DNA of 64,000 nt, taken from the NCBI GenBank assembly GCA_947396885.1, contig OX377202.1, positions 74,372,643 through 74,436,642 on the forward strand, read 5' to 3'. Position numbers and translations under genes: made by a program. Of the stretch, positions 11,100 to 21,600 are shown piece after piece; position 1 is the stretch's first letter, and every line of letters begins with the position of its first letter. The DNA is from Heligmosomoides polygyrus polygyrus. Lineage: Eukaryota > Nematoda > Chromadorea > Rhabditida > Heligmosomidae. The notes beneath the pieces are model-generated. The model was not told the DNA's origin, did not search any database, and worked only from the letters and a program-made list of their open reading frames with translations.

Positions 11100-12175
11100 T
11101 CAGAGGGTCAAGTAAGTAGTATGTGGTATAGGAAACCGGCATCTCATAACATTCTTGTGCATGCAAGGAGTTGCCATCCTATGTATATGAAACAGAATAT
11201 TGTTCATCATACGACAGCCACGTCTACTGCGCTGACATCTACGAACTCTAGAGAAGTCGATAATGAAGTGAGAGAAATTCTACGGCAAAACGGATATGGC
11301 TCAAGGGAATGTCGTTGTTGGAAACCTCAACGATCACCTGGCGGCACTCCTTTAATCATATCTTTCATCACTGACTCCTTTGCTTTGGACGTGAACCGCA
11401 GCGTAAAACGATCTGGGCTCCCTATAAGCCTCATTTTCCGACCACCGCCGTCTTTACGACGCCTACTTACAACTTCGCGTCTATATGAGAATCAGTGTGA
11501 AAGGACAGATTGTTTGATCTGTGAAGGAGAACACAAAGTGTGCAACATTAGTGGTGTGGTTTACAAAGTGGTCTGCACATCCTGCGAAGAATTCTACATT
11601 GGCGAGACAGGAAGGCCACTAGGAAAGAGAATGGATGAACATCTGAGAGCTCTGCGTAGCCCTCAAAGCTATCCAGACAATCCATTCTCGAAACACCGCA
11701 CCCTAAAGCACGCACGTGATCCGCTGCCGCAACTGCGAGTTTCTATACTCCACAGGAATCTGACAGATCCGGTGGAGAGGAAGATCAAGGAAGCGCTGGA
11801 GATAAAGCACTGGGAACCACCAATAAATCGGAAAGATGAAATGAAGAATGCAATGAGGCTTATCACCCTATAAGGGTACGCGGCGTGACCGGCTGACAAT
11901 GATGGCGACATGGAACTATGAGAGAGCGGTCACTGCCCACTAAGATATATAAGTAGCCCGAGGACTATTGCGCTTCATTTCCGGCCAAACGCACCACTGA
12001 ACATCCCTGGCCCCTCCTCCTCCCTGTGATTCCCAGGTCTGTCCGGAAAGCCCTCTATTTGTTTGTAAAGTATTGTTGTAGAGATGTGCAATATAACTGT
12101 TTTTAGACCTGAAGAAGGGCTTATAGCCCGAAACGTTGTCAATAAAGAATTGACCAAGTCGAGCTTCACTATTGC
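11100..12175 (+). mobile_element. Penelope-like retroelement, 5'-truncated, with intact GIY-YIG endonuclease
   Basis: The open frame 11121-11873 (250 residues) starts in the end of the reverse transcriptase (WYRKPASHN, SCHPMYMKQNIV). It continues through a cysteine cluster (CERTDCLICEGEHKVC) into the GIY-YIG domain: VVYKVVCTSC, EFYIGETGRPLGKRMDEH. These are hallmarks of Penelope-like elements, whose endonuclease primes target-site reverse transcription. The catalytic Arg of GETGR and the downstream helix are present, and the frame has no stop. RT catalytic motifs are absent, so the copy is dead on its own. The 3' part to about 12175 contains CTGAAGA, a short stem and GAAAC (12109-12140). Confidence 0.88.
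12109..12140 (+). ncRNA. hammerhead-ribozyme-like core in the Penelope 3' region
   Basis: CTGAAGA (fits CUGANGA) is followed by a GGGCT/AGCCC hairpin, GAAAC and GUUGUC, where AC/GU could form a very short stem III ending in a cleavage-type C. Penelope-like elements are known to carry such ribozymes. I cannot find a good stem I around it, so it may be a decayed or half motif. Confidence 0.4.
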
Positions 12176-12438
12176 AAAGTCAAAGTTACACCCATGAAGC
12201 CCAGGGAACCAACGATTTTAACTAGTCATAAACCTAAACTTGCGCTAAACGGATTCTAATCTCATGTGTTGCCCAGCAATGTTTGGCCTGGTAGATCAAT
12301 TTTAAAGGTTTCGATGTGCCATGTTGATTTTTTTCCATTCGCTATACCTTTTTCACCAGGAGGGGTAGTCTCGATTCTGCTCTTTGAATTTGGATCGCCT
12401 GTGGATAACACTGTAAGGATACTGCAACATTCGAAGAA

Positions 12439-12573
12439 ATGGAGACGGATGAAAATTTGGATGCGGGCGATTCCACTGATAACGACTCCGACTGGGACTA
12501 CAGCGATGACGAAGGTGGAAGCACTCCGAGTGGGAACGAAGTTTACTTTGGCACCTCCCCTATAAGCCCTGAC
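12439..12573 (+). CDS. candidate acidic first exon, unknown gene
   Basis: From an ATG at 12439 the frame is open and very acidic (METDENLDAGDSTDNDSDWD, then YSDDEGG and EVYFGTSPISPDQ), ending at a possible donor CAG|GTGTGC. A pyrimidine-rich acceptor (TTTTTCACCAG) lies about 80 bases upstream. I do not recognise a family and found no following exon in frame. It could be a gene remnant between repeats. Confidence 0.25.
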
Positions 12574-12639
12574 CAGGTGTGCAACCTAAACATAGTGTTT
12601 CTCCTACGCATAATGCCAATTTTCAGTCAACTTCCTTTA

Positions 12640-13080
12640 AGCCATGAATAAAACACGTTTCTCGAAATATGTTTCCAACTCCGAATATCCTAATAGACGT
12701 AAATGCAAGCCGTCATCAGCCGTTCGCTCAATGTGTGCTAAAAATGAGATTATAGGCACTCGTCGAAGACAGGTCACAAAATGCAGAAACACCTCACCGA
12801 CGAGAGCCCAACCCATGACCCCAACTCTGTGAAGCGAACGCTCTACCACTGTGCCGCTGCAGCTACTGTCAGCGCTGCCAACCGCACCTCTGATTACACA
12901 ACACTGGCGGCTTTCGCCGGTCACAACTCGTTTAGGAGGAACATTTCGCAGATTTGGTCCACATCTCTGTGATCAGCGTTCCGAGCTCTTTCATTTGACG
13001 TAGGTCTCAATCCGAAGTTCCACGGGAAGCTGACGGCATTCCCTAATTAGTGCATTCAGCACCAGGTGGAGTGCCAGAAA
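12640..13080 (-). repeat. tRNA-derived repeat (SINE-like), copy 2
   Basis: This is the inverse copy of 10495-10925: the A-box (here as GCGAACGCTCTACCACTGTGCC) and the CCCATGACCCCAACTCTGTG block match the first copy. The two copies flank the Penelope-like element in inverted orientation. Confidence 0.7.
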
Positions 13081-13732
13081 GCGAATACCTCTGGATCGTC
13101 GGTTGTTGCGTGTGCTTTGCATTTGTAATTCGCCTATAATTCACTTATTGGAATAGATATGTTCCTTGTTGCTCACTGCTTCTGCCAATTTTCGAATTAC
13201 CACGATGTTTCGTGCTCTTCGTTAATTTCCTCGCCTTATGCCTTCCGGTTGACAAACCCGAAAGGTTTGAGGAAATGGGCCGAGAACACAAAAAACGTTT
13301 TTGGAGGAGTGATGATGGCGTATTCAGTACCACTGTGCATTGATCTTATGGAGAGTAGGGCGGGCTGACACCACGACCGCCCGAGTACTGTTTGAAAGCT
13401 CGCCCAACTCTTTGCGGACACTCTTTGCTACCCTTGGCTGTTTCGAGTCCAAATTCGCGTGAATCCATCTTCAAAGAGCGACATTAGTGTAGGAAACGAT
13501 AACGTCGATCGGAACATCGATACTTGCTTGCTTTGAATCCCGTTTACCCGCTTGCTTATTAGAGCGTCATGCGTATTGAGCGGCGAAGTCTGAGCAGAAA
13601 TTGGTGGCATCGAGCGACATCGATTTGTAAGCTGCTATAATGATGTTTTGTTGCGATCAGATCTCTAGAGCCAGGCGGGCTCGAACCCGCGCCTTCCGCT
13701 GACCGGGCGAGGATGCTCTACTCTACTCTATC

Positions 13733-14466
13733 GGGGCCCGACTCGTCAACACTTATACCCGCGGGTATGCGGGTTATAGGGGGGGGGGGGGGGCGGGTGG
13801 ACGTATCCACTATGAGGCATTCATGATAAACCTTACCCGCCACATCTGGGTACATCAGTAGGTGAAGAATACTCAACGGCCCTACGTGAGTAAATCGGCA
13901 TACCCGCAAGGATTCTGCGCGCCATTGATGGAATGGCGCTGCAGTGAAATCAGCTGTTCTCACGAGAGGCTTAGGGCCTGTTCATACTTCGTGACGATAG
14001 CGACTCGTCGCCCATGCAAAGCATGCAAATCGATTAAAACCAGTGATCACCACCGAAATCTGTTCATACTCGAGGGCTGGTGCTGCCGCTTCCGTCGCTC
14101 TCGTCGCTGCTGTCGCGTGTTCATACTACACGCCGGCGACGGGAGCGACAGGAGCGACTGTGGCGATGGACGAAGTATGGGGTTCGTAATGAATTACGTG
14201 CTCCATACCACGTTAGTCGCTCCAGTCACTCTTGTCGCTCTCGTCCCTGATGTCGCCTGTTCATACTTTCCGGGCACTGCCGTTGCTCTAGTCTCGTTGC
14301 TCTTGTCGTTGCCGTCGCGAAGGATGAACATTGTACATATATGGTGGGATACATTACATTTGATTCCTTTCATGAATACGATTCGTAACCGCTACCCATC
14401 GCGAGTAGTGGGTTCGATTCCCTTACGGTATCTCTACCTATACCCACTGCTTGATGAATCGGGCCC
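13733..14466. mobile_element. TIR element with GGGCCCGA.TCATCAA-type ends, composite
   Basis: The left end GGGGCCCGACTCGTCAACAC then ACCCGCGGGTA is inverse to the right end TACCCACTGCTTGATGAATC then GGGCCC. Related ends bound the short elements at 51076-51214 and 62296-62463. Inside, 13973-14340 holds modules each led by TGTTCATACT and rich in GTCGCT units, apparently a second element. A B-box-like GGGTTCGATTCCC lies at 14409. No protein is seen. Confidence 0.55.
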
Positions 14467-14596
14467 TTAGATTTGTGTGTGGTTCACCTGATAGCCGTTA
14501 TAATCACATCATCCCCGCGAAAATCGGTGGCCGTTCTCTGTGCTCACGTTCACATTTGCGGACATGGACAGACCAATAGACCGAGTAACTCTATTT

Positions 14597-15429
14597 TACC
14601 ATTTTCACGTCGAACTGGACACTTTTCAAATCAAATTGGACACTCCTCTAAGCTGGCCTACGAACTTTGAAGTCAAGCTGAACGTCGTCCAAATCGGAAC
14701 GCGCTTGCTACAGGTTAAACTATAGACTCTCCAAGATGGTAAGAATAATTTTTGTTCAAAAAAATTAAGAATAAAGTTTTTGAATTTTTTTTACTTTAGC
14801 TGCCCGAATGAGTGTAATAATTCTATAAAAAAAAAAATTTGAGAAAAAAATAATAAATTAAATTTTGTTTTAAAGCGTAGCACGGCAGCAGTCAAGTAGT
14901 GCATTAAAAGACTGGATCGTGCCATGCACTCCGATAACAAGTCGCAATGTTTATCTGATTGACTGTGTAAATACCGCTTACATGCAGTAAGAAAGACAGG
15001 TATGTGTGTTTTTACAATTGTTCATGTTGCACCATTTGCAGATGTGAAACGGCGTGCAAACGGAAATTCTGCCATTAATCGAATAATAATCGAGAGGTCC
15101 CGGACGAAGGCATGGTGCAATTACTGCTTTGGATCTAAAAGATGACCGCCTTCCTGCTCTTCAAAGCAAGGCTTAAATCATTGTTTTTCCTCAAAAAAAT
15201 AAAGTTTTTATAAAATTTCAAACTGTGTTCTTTTATTGAGAAGTAGATTGCAACTTCAAAGAGAATTATACTAAAATTTTCCGAAAACAAAAATTTATCC
15301 GAACATTTTTGGATAGTCTGTAGTTTAATGTAGAAGCTCATTTCAATTTGGAAGAGTTCGTTTTGATTTGAAAAGTCTTAGCTAAGCCAATTTGATTTGA
15401 AAAGTGTCAAATTCGACGTAAAAATGGTA
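14597..15429. mobile_element. palindromic TACCATTTT element, copy 1
   Basis: The ends read TACCATTTTCACGTCGAACT then GGACACTTTTCAAATCAAAT, and the inverse closes the element at 15429. Arms are long and the centre is AT-rich. Two more copies lie at 35770-36625 and 55809-56602. No coding capacity is seen. Confidence 0.8.
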
Positions 15430-15670
15430 TATATAGGATGACGTTGCGTAGCCCTCTAAACACGCAGATAGGACAGGACGTTCGAAGTATCACTTCGTTC
15501 TGCTTCATGTTATTGGCTTCTACCACAATCTGTTTTTGTTCGTTATCTCGGCCTGTGTAGAATGACAGTCCTCAAATTCTTTTTTTTTTGTGCTGCTTCC
15601 TCTCATTCACTGAATCAACTATGCGATTACCAAGAAGTCCCGTGAGGACGGTAATCTTTGCTTTTTTGCT

Positions 15671-15673
15671 CAG
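15671..15673 (+). promoter_or_regulatory. putative trans-splice acceptor of pus-10
   Basis: The T-rich CTTTTTTGCTCAG ends 10 bases before the chosen ATG, with no sign of a coding exon upstream. SL use is inferred. Confidence 0.45.
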
Positions 15674-15683
15674 GTACTGTCAT

Positions 15684-18600
15684 ATGTTGGCAGCCGAGGA
15701 AACCGCGGAACTGCTTCTGTGCGTTGCTTGTCGCCGCCAGATTGCTGGAGAAGAGACGTGCGGGATTGAAGTGGTGCAGAGACCTTTCGAGTGCGTTTTG
15801 TGCTTTGGCCTTCTTGACCCGGAGTTCATAGAGGAAGTTTGTTCAGTTTCCACACGTTGTTAATCACTCTATGTCCCGTGTGCTCAGCTGGCAGAGATGG
15901 CCTTCCGTTACAGGTAGCTGCATCGGTGGGGAAGAAGCTGAAGGAACTTCCGTATGACGCGTCTGCGTGCACGTTGGCTCTTAACTTGCCCATATCTCAA
16001 ACTCTTCGTGAGACCATCATCAAGCAGGCCAGGCCGGACCTCAATGGGATCCTGGTCTCGGTACCCTACAAAATCAGGAATATCGATGCTTACCTACCGA
16101 AGCTGAGAGAGGTAGTTGCTTAGTGACAGCTCTTTTTGAGTGGTGGATTACGTGTGTCTTGTAGGCAACTGGTATGCGACTGACTTTGTCCTCCGACCTA
16201 CAGCTGACGATCGCTTTCGAGAACGACGAATTTAGCGACTATGATACGAAATTTCTTCTTGAACATTTTCCGGAGAACTTTCACCAAGGAAGGAAGAGGT
16301 TCTACGGGAAGGATGAGCCACAGGCAGCTACCAAGATCAAGGTCGAGCAGATATTGGGCCGAATTAAAGGGGATATCGCCAGGTTAGCTTGTTTATTTAT
16401 TATTTATTTATATCTGTTAAATTATTTATTTATTCGCTAAACCTCCTCATCGTAAAGTTTTCAGCAGGTAGTGGCGTGTTCCATTTGCGAGGCATTATTG
16501 TCGAATCAATGTGACTATTTCTCATAGCGTTTCTTGCACGCATTTCCTTTAATACTGCGATCTTCACCTAGTTAGGTTGCTCTCGACCATACTTGGCTTC
16601 CTTTTCTTTTCGATATTTAGCTATCTGCAGTGTGGGGCCGCAAAAATACTATTGTGCACTATCTATTTATAAATGCTTACCTCGCATAGTCAGTTCACCC
16701 GCTGTTGTACTTCGTTCCTTAGGCGAATAATATCCTCGTTCTGAAATTCATTTTCTCTTGAATCCGAACGTTTATCCTCGTTCCGAAGTTTATTTGCTCT
16801 TAAATGCGATCTTTGTTGAGCGTCCACTGTGATGTTCACGTTCTTTGTTATTCCGTACGCAGTTCGTGTCGCTGCTTTCGAGCCTTCGTACGTGTCCTTT
16901 ATTACCCTGATTAGACATTTTCGAACTCGCTCCTCAGAGTACCGCGCGGGGTAGACTACCGAAGATGCCAGTAGGGCCTACGCGTCTCCCAGTATTTAGA
17001 CATCACGTCGAACTATGAGAATCACTTCTATTGTGGAGCTCTCGGGCATGTGACCGAACTGCTGCTAGAGACGATTGCCATCTCCCTCGACTTCCAGCCG
17101 TTCATTGTCTTTCATCTTGTGCGAGTCAGTTTAGTCCCTCGGTAGCTGAAGCGTTTGGATGCTGTCCCTAATGGTTGAAAATGGGCACTATGGAGCTGTC
17201 CCTCCAGTCATTCGGCATCTTATCCTCTTTTGCGAGTGTTGTTGAGAAACTGTGCAGCAGTCGCCGAGCACCTTCAATGCTTGTGTTGGCTTCGCAAAAG
17301 GCCTCGTTACCTTTCCGACCTTCATCTTCCCATGGCCTGAACTTTTTCTTGCGTCTGTGGTGAGATGGGCCCTAGGTTGGCTGTCCCTCCTCGGCTTCGT
17401 TACGAGGCAATTCTTCGTTCAAGAGTTCCTTGAAGTGTTCGTCTCATCCTCACTTGACATCATCGGTTACGGTAGTACCCTATCCCTATCACTCATTATT
17501 GGTTTGTCGAGGCTAACTCTAGTGGTGCTTTGGTAAGCAGGACTGCAAAGTTTTCTCCTTTTGATTCGTTCAACTTCTCGAACAAGACCTCCATCTCCGC
17601 CTTCTTTGTCGTCGTTTAGGCTACTTTTGCTAGCTTCCTCCCGTTGAATGTGAGGTGAAAAAGAAGCAGATTTTGGCACCACTCCCTCTCCATTGCTGTT
17701 TTCATCGTTTCATTCCAGTACTATTCCGCCTTGTTCGCTGTGGTCCCTCCCTTAGTTACACCAAGAGCTTCCTTGGCATTTGGTATAACGAGGTAGGAAC
17801 TAGAGCGCAAGATCGTTTGGGTCGTTTTCATTCACTGGTACAGTTGGATCAGAGAGACCCTCTCCGAGCACTTCTTTTCATAGTGCGTTGCGCTTTGGAC
17901 TCCGCAGTTTCCACTATAGGATTCCTTGTTCTATCCTCTGCTTCCTGAGTTGAAGATATGATAAAATCAGAACAGAGTTCCATTCTGTGATGCTACACCT
18001 TCTATCGCAGGGATCTTCATATCTCGAGCGGTTTTCCTTGCGCAGGATGTGATCGACTTGCGTCATTCTTCCTCCTATAGCACACATCACCTTCTGACTT
18101 TTAAAGTGGGAGAAGAAGGTGCTAAAGTCAGCACGCCATGGCCAATATCCAGGCCCAGAACTCCTCCATCTGGATTTGTTGAGCCGACCCTTTTACCTCC
18201 ATGGAGACCCCACCTCTCCTATTTTGCCACTATTCACCCGTGAGCTGCCCGTTTATATCTCTTACTATGGAGAGCTGCCTTTTCCTTTCGACCTTCTCGA
18301 GAGCGTTGTCGTGCGCGGGGCATTCGATCTACAGGGCACAGGTCGACATTCAAGTCCAAGGGCTCCTCCCCTTTTCTCACTTTCGCATCTTGTCTCGGGA
18401 CATGATTCAGTAGTTAATTCCTTGGACAGCGGCTGACGAGATCTTGGATTCTTGAGGGACTCTGCGACAGCTACCCCGACCAAGTTCCTCTTAGTGTCCT
18501 CTCCGTTGTAGTACAGCGTGACCCTGTCCATTCTTCTTCTTGCAAGCACAGCACTTCCACTCTTCAAATCGGCCACTTCCCTGTGTATTTCTGTCAGCGA

Positions 18601-21600
18601 TCCCGCATTCAGAATCCTCAGTCGAATTGCTTTCTTTAGCTGAGGTCGGTCGGCGCTAAACTGCAGCCCTCGCATACTGATGGTGAGTACATAACTCGTG
18701 CGGCGGTCCTGCGCGCCACTTTCTGGCGACGGAGTATACAAGTAAAGCCTTGAACAGCAATCCTAATATCTTTAAGAGATTCTGCTCCAGTGTTACTCCT
18801 AAATTTGTTGGGGGGGGGGGGGTATTTTGCTTTAGAACTTTTACCGGGACGCTGGTTTTTTTGTTGCGGTCATGATGCGATAAAAACTAGCATGTTCCTT
18901 TTCGTGAGGTGCCATAGGTCCCAGTCTCCATTTAAGCTTTATTACTACGTACCAGCCTTAATTAAAGTCATTCACAAGTGTTATTCAGCGCGCTATTGAA
19001 CAATGGTGGATTGGTAACAGTTGCACCACCTAATCGAGCGTATGCTCGTCGTTTAGTGTTGCATCCTCAAAACTGGTCAAGACAAGTAGTAGAGGATTAC
19101 GCACATGCGTCTATTGAGCGATTACGATGAAACCGTGATCGGTTTAACGTACTTTTGCAAAAAGAGTCAATCGGTAAGCGGATCTTGCTGTAAGACCATG
19201 TAGCCTATCCACGAAAAACAAGAGTGTTATCGCAAGTTGCAGAATTGTCTTGCGGTGTGGTATTTGGGGAAACTTGCCTTATGTCCGAATACGAAATTTG
19301 CCTATCAGTTCAGTTTCTTCCCGAACTGTAAAGGCTTACACTCGCAGATTCCCTTAGTTATGAAATAATACATAGTCCCTAAGTTGACTGGTTATTCTTG
19401 AATAGTTTTCCGAAAACTGTGTCGAGTTGTGGCTGTTTCAGAAAGTACAAACTCGCTTCTCCCACTCACCCATGTTCTTTCACAATAGCTTTCGAGAGGA
19501 GCCCTGTCTTCATCGCTGGGAGGTACTGCAAGTTCTCGAGGTCGTTGCCACAGTCGCCTTGGTCAGTTGAGGACAAGGAGACGCCTAAGGTGCCCGGAAA
19601 TTCGGTTAGTTTCATTCCATTCACACTCTAGTAATTCACTTGTATGTAATTCTTTCAATTAAGCACGCGATAGCGCCCTGGTTTGAAATGGTCGGAGAGT
19701 GTTGTTCTTTGCGTTTTCAGGTGCGATGGCGCATATCGAGATCTGAACGTATTCCAGGTATCTGAGAAGATTTGCGATCCTATGAAGGCCATGTTTTCCT
19801 CGTCTGATGCTCGCTTCATCGCTTCTGGTAGGGAGGATCTAGATGTGCGTATGCTTGGTGAAGGCAGACCGTTCGCTGTCGAGCTGCGCAACAGTCGCTT
19901 CATCAATTCACTCAAGGGGTGAGCTCGTTACGACTTTTTAATCATTTCATCCCTTCTTCCTCCTTTTTTTCTTTCTTCATTCCAACTCCTACTTTACCAA
20001 CGTCATGGTCGCTTAAGTTGCAAAGCCCTTTCCTGTGTATTTCAACCCCTCTCTGTGTGCCATGTGGGAGTTACGCGGCTGTTCTATTTCGGGGGGGGGG
20101 GGGGGGGGGCTTGACGAGTTTCTTCTTCACAGTACGACGATTTTATTTGAATAGCTATGAGGTGATGATGAGAGGCCCTAAGTGAAGTTTGCTGGAGAAT
20201 TTCAAGTCCTATGCAGAAATGAGGGAAAGCATGCACACCTTCACGTTTTTTAAAATTCCAGTCGGTATTCGGAGACGGTCGCAGCATGTCTCGTGTGAGT
20301 TTGACCTCAAGTTTACAACACAAAAAGTCTAGAGAATATGTAGTGTGGGGGAAGCTCACCCTCCCTCAAGCGAAGGAGCATGAAGAGGGCTAGTTACTCT
20401 GGTGATCACGGTTAGGCCCCTGTTATACTCCCGCGGGAGCTTCCGCGGGACATCCGCGGACGGACGGTGCACCGCGGATGGTCGTCGTCGTCCCGGGCGG
20501 TTAGCGTCGCATCGGAGCGCGTTTCCCGCGCCGAACTCTGCGGGACGACAGCCTTCCGCGGTGCACTGCACCGCCGACGGCTGCCCTCCCGCGGGCGGGA
20601 AGTATAAGGCCTATGTTATTTATTTATTTATTTATGAATACGTCAAAGGACGCGCCACATAAGGCAAAAACAGAAACAACAGCAGGAACAGAAACAACAG
20701 CAGAAAGCAGACGAACGATCACAGCTAATCTTGGCGGATTTCCCATGGAAACAAGCGTCGTCCACCTATCAGTAGGTAAACACTGACAACAAGAACTCCA
20801 AAAAAAAAACGAGGAAAAGAGGGGAGGTGCTTAGTGCGGAAGAAAGGATAGGAAGGCAAAAATAAAAAAAAATAAAAAAAAATAAAAAAAATAAGCGCTT
20901 GATTTTTAAAGACCTGAGCGGAGTTTAAGGCCTCCGTTAGAAGTTGGTGCATAGGCAGCCGGTTTAAATAAATTAGATAAACCAGCCGTTGACGGGCAGC
21001 GCGTATATCGGCGAGGGCCAACGAAGAGCATGTCCCTAGACAGTCCTATAAAGTAGGCTTTCAATAGTATGTGAACAATTCCAAGCGGACCATAGTATAT
21101 ATTGGAGCATGACACCTGTGGCCCTATGGAACGCCTTACGCAAGTTAACTAGCACGTAAGTTCAAAATAGCTCGTAAGCCTAGAAGATTCAGCAACGCCA
21201 GGTAGATCGCTGCCATAGGAGGCGTAATCGAATTAATAACAGGATGTTTCAACTTCGTAAAAAAAACTAAAATACTAGATTAACAGGCCTTCAGCACTAA
21301 GCACCGTGAGAATAACTGGGCTAATCTGATTGTGAGTATAGCAGTCCTAAATTATCTTAACAAAAAAGGGGACTGTCTGGTCACACTTGAATCCATGGAA
21401 AATTTACAGATGTTCCAATGATGATAGTCTTCAAACTTTCAAGAACTTTAGCGGTGAGTATGTAAAAACGCTAACGCAACCAAGAAACAAAACAAGGAAG
21501 AAAAGAATAATGCATACATCATTAGGGACTAAAACGCTCTCCTCTATGGAACACTCGTAACCTACGAAGACTCAGAAAGCATCGAAAAAGAAAAAAAACT

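Noticed and set aside
17175..17950. Plus-strand open frames in pus-10 intron 3
   Set aside because: They are shadows of the antisense RTE remnant.
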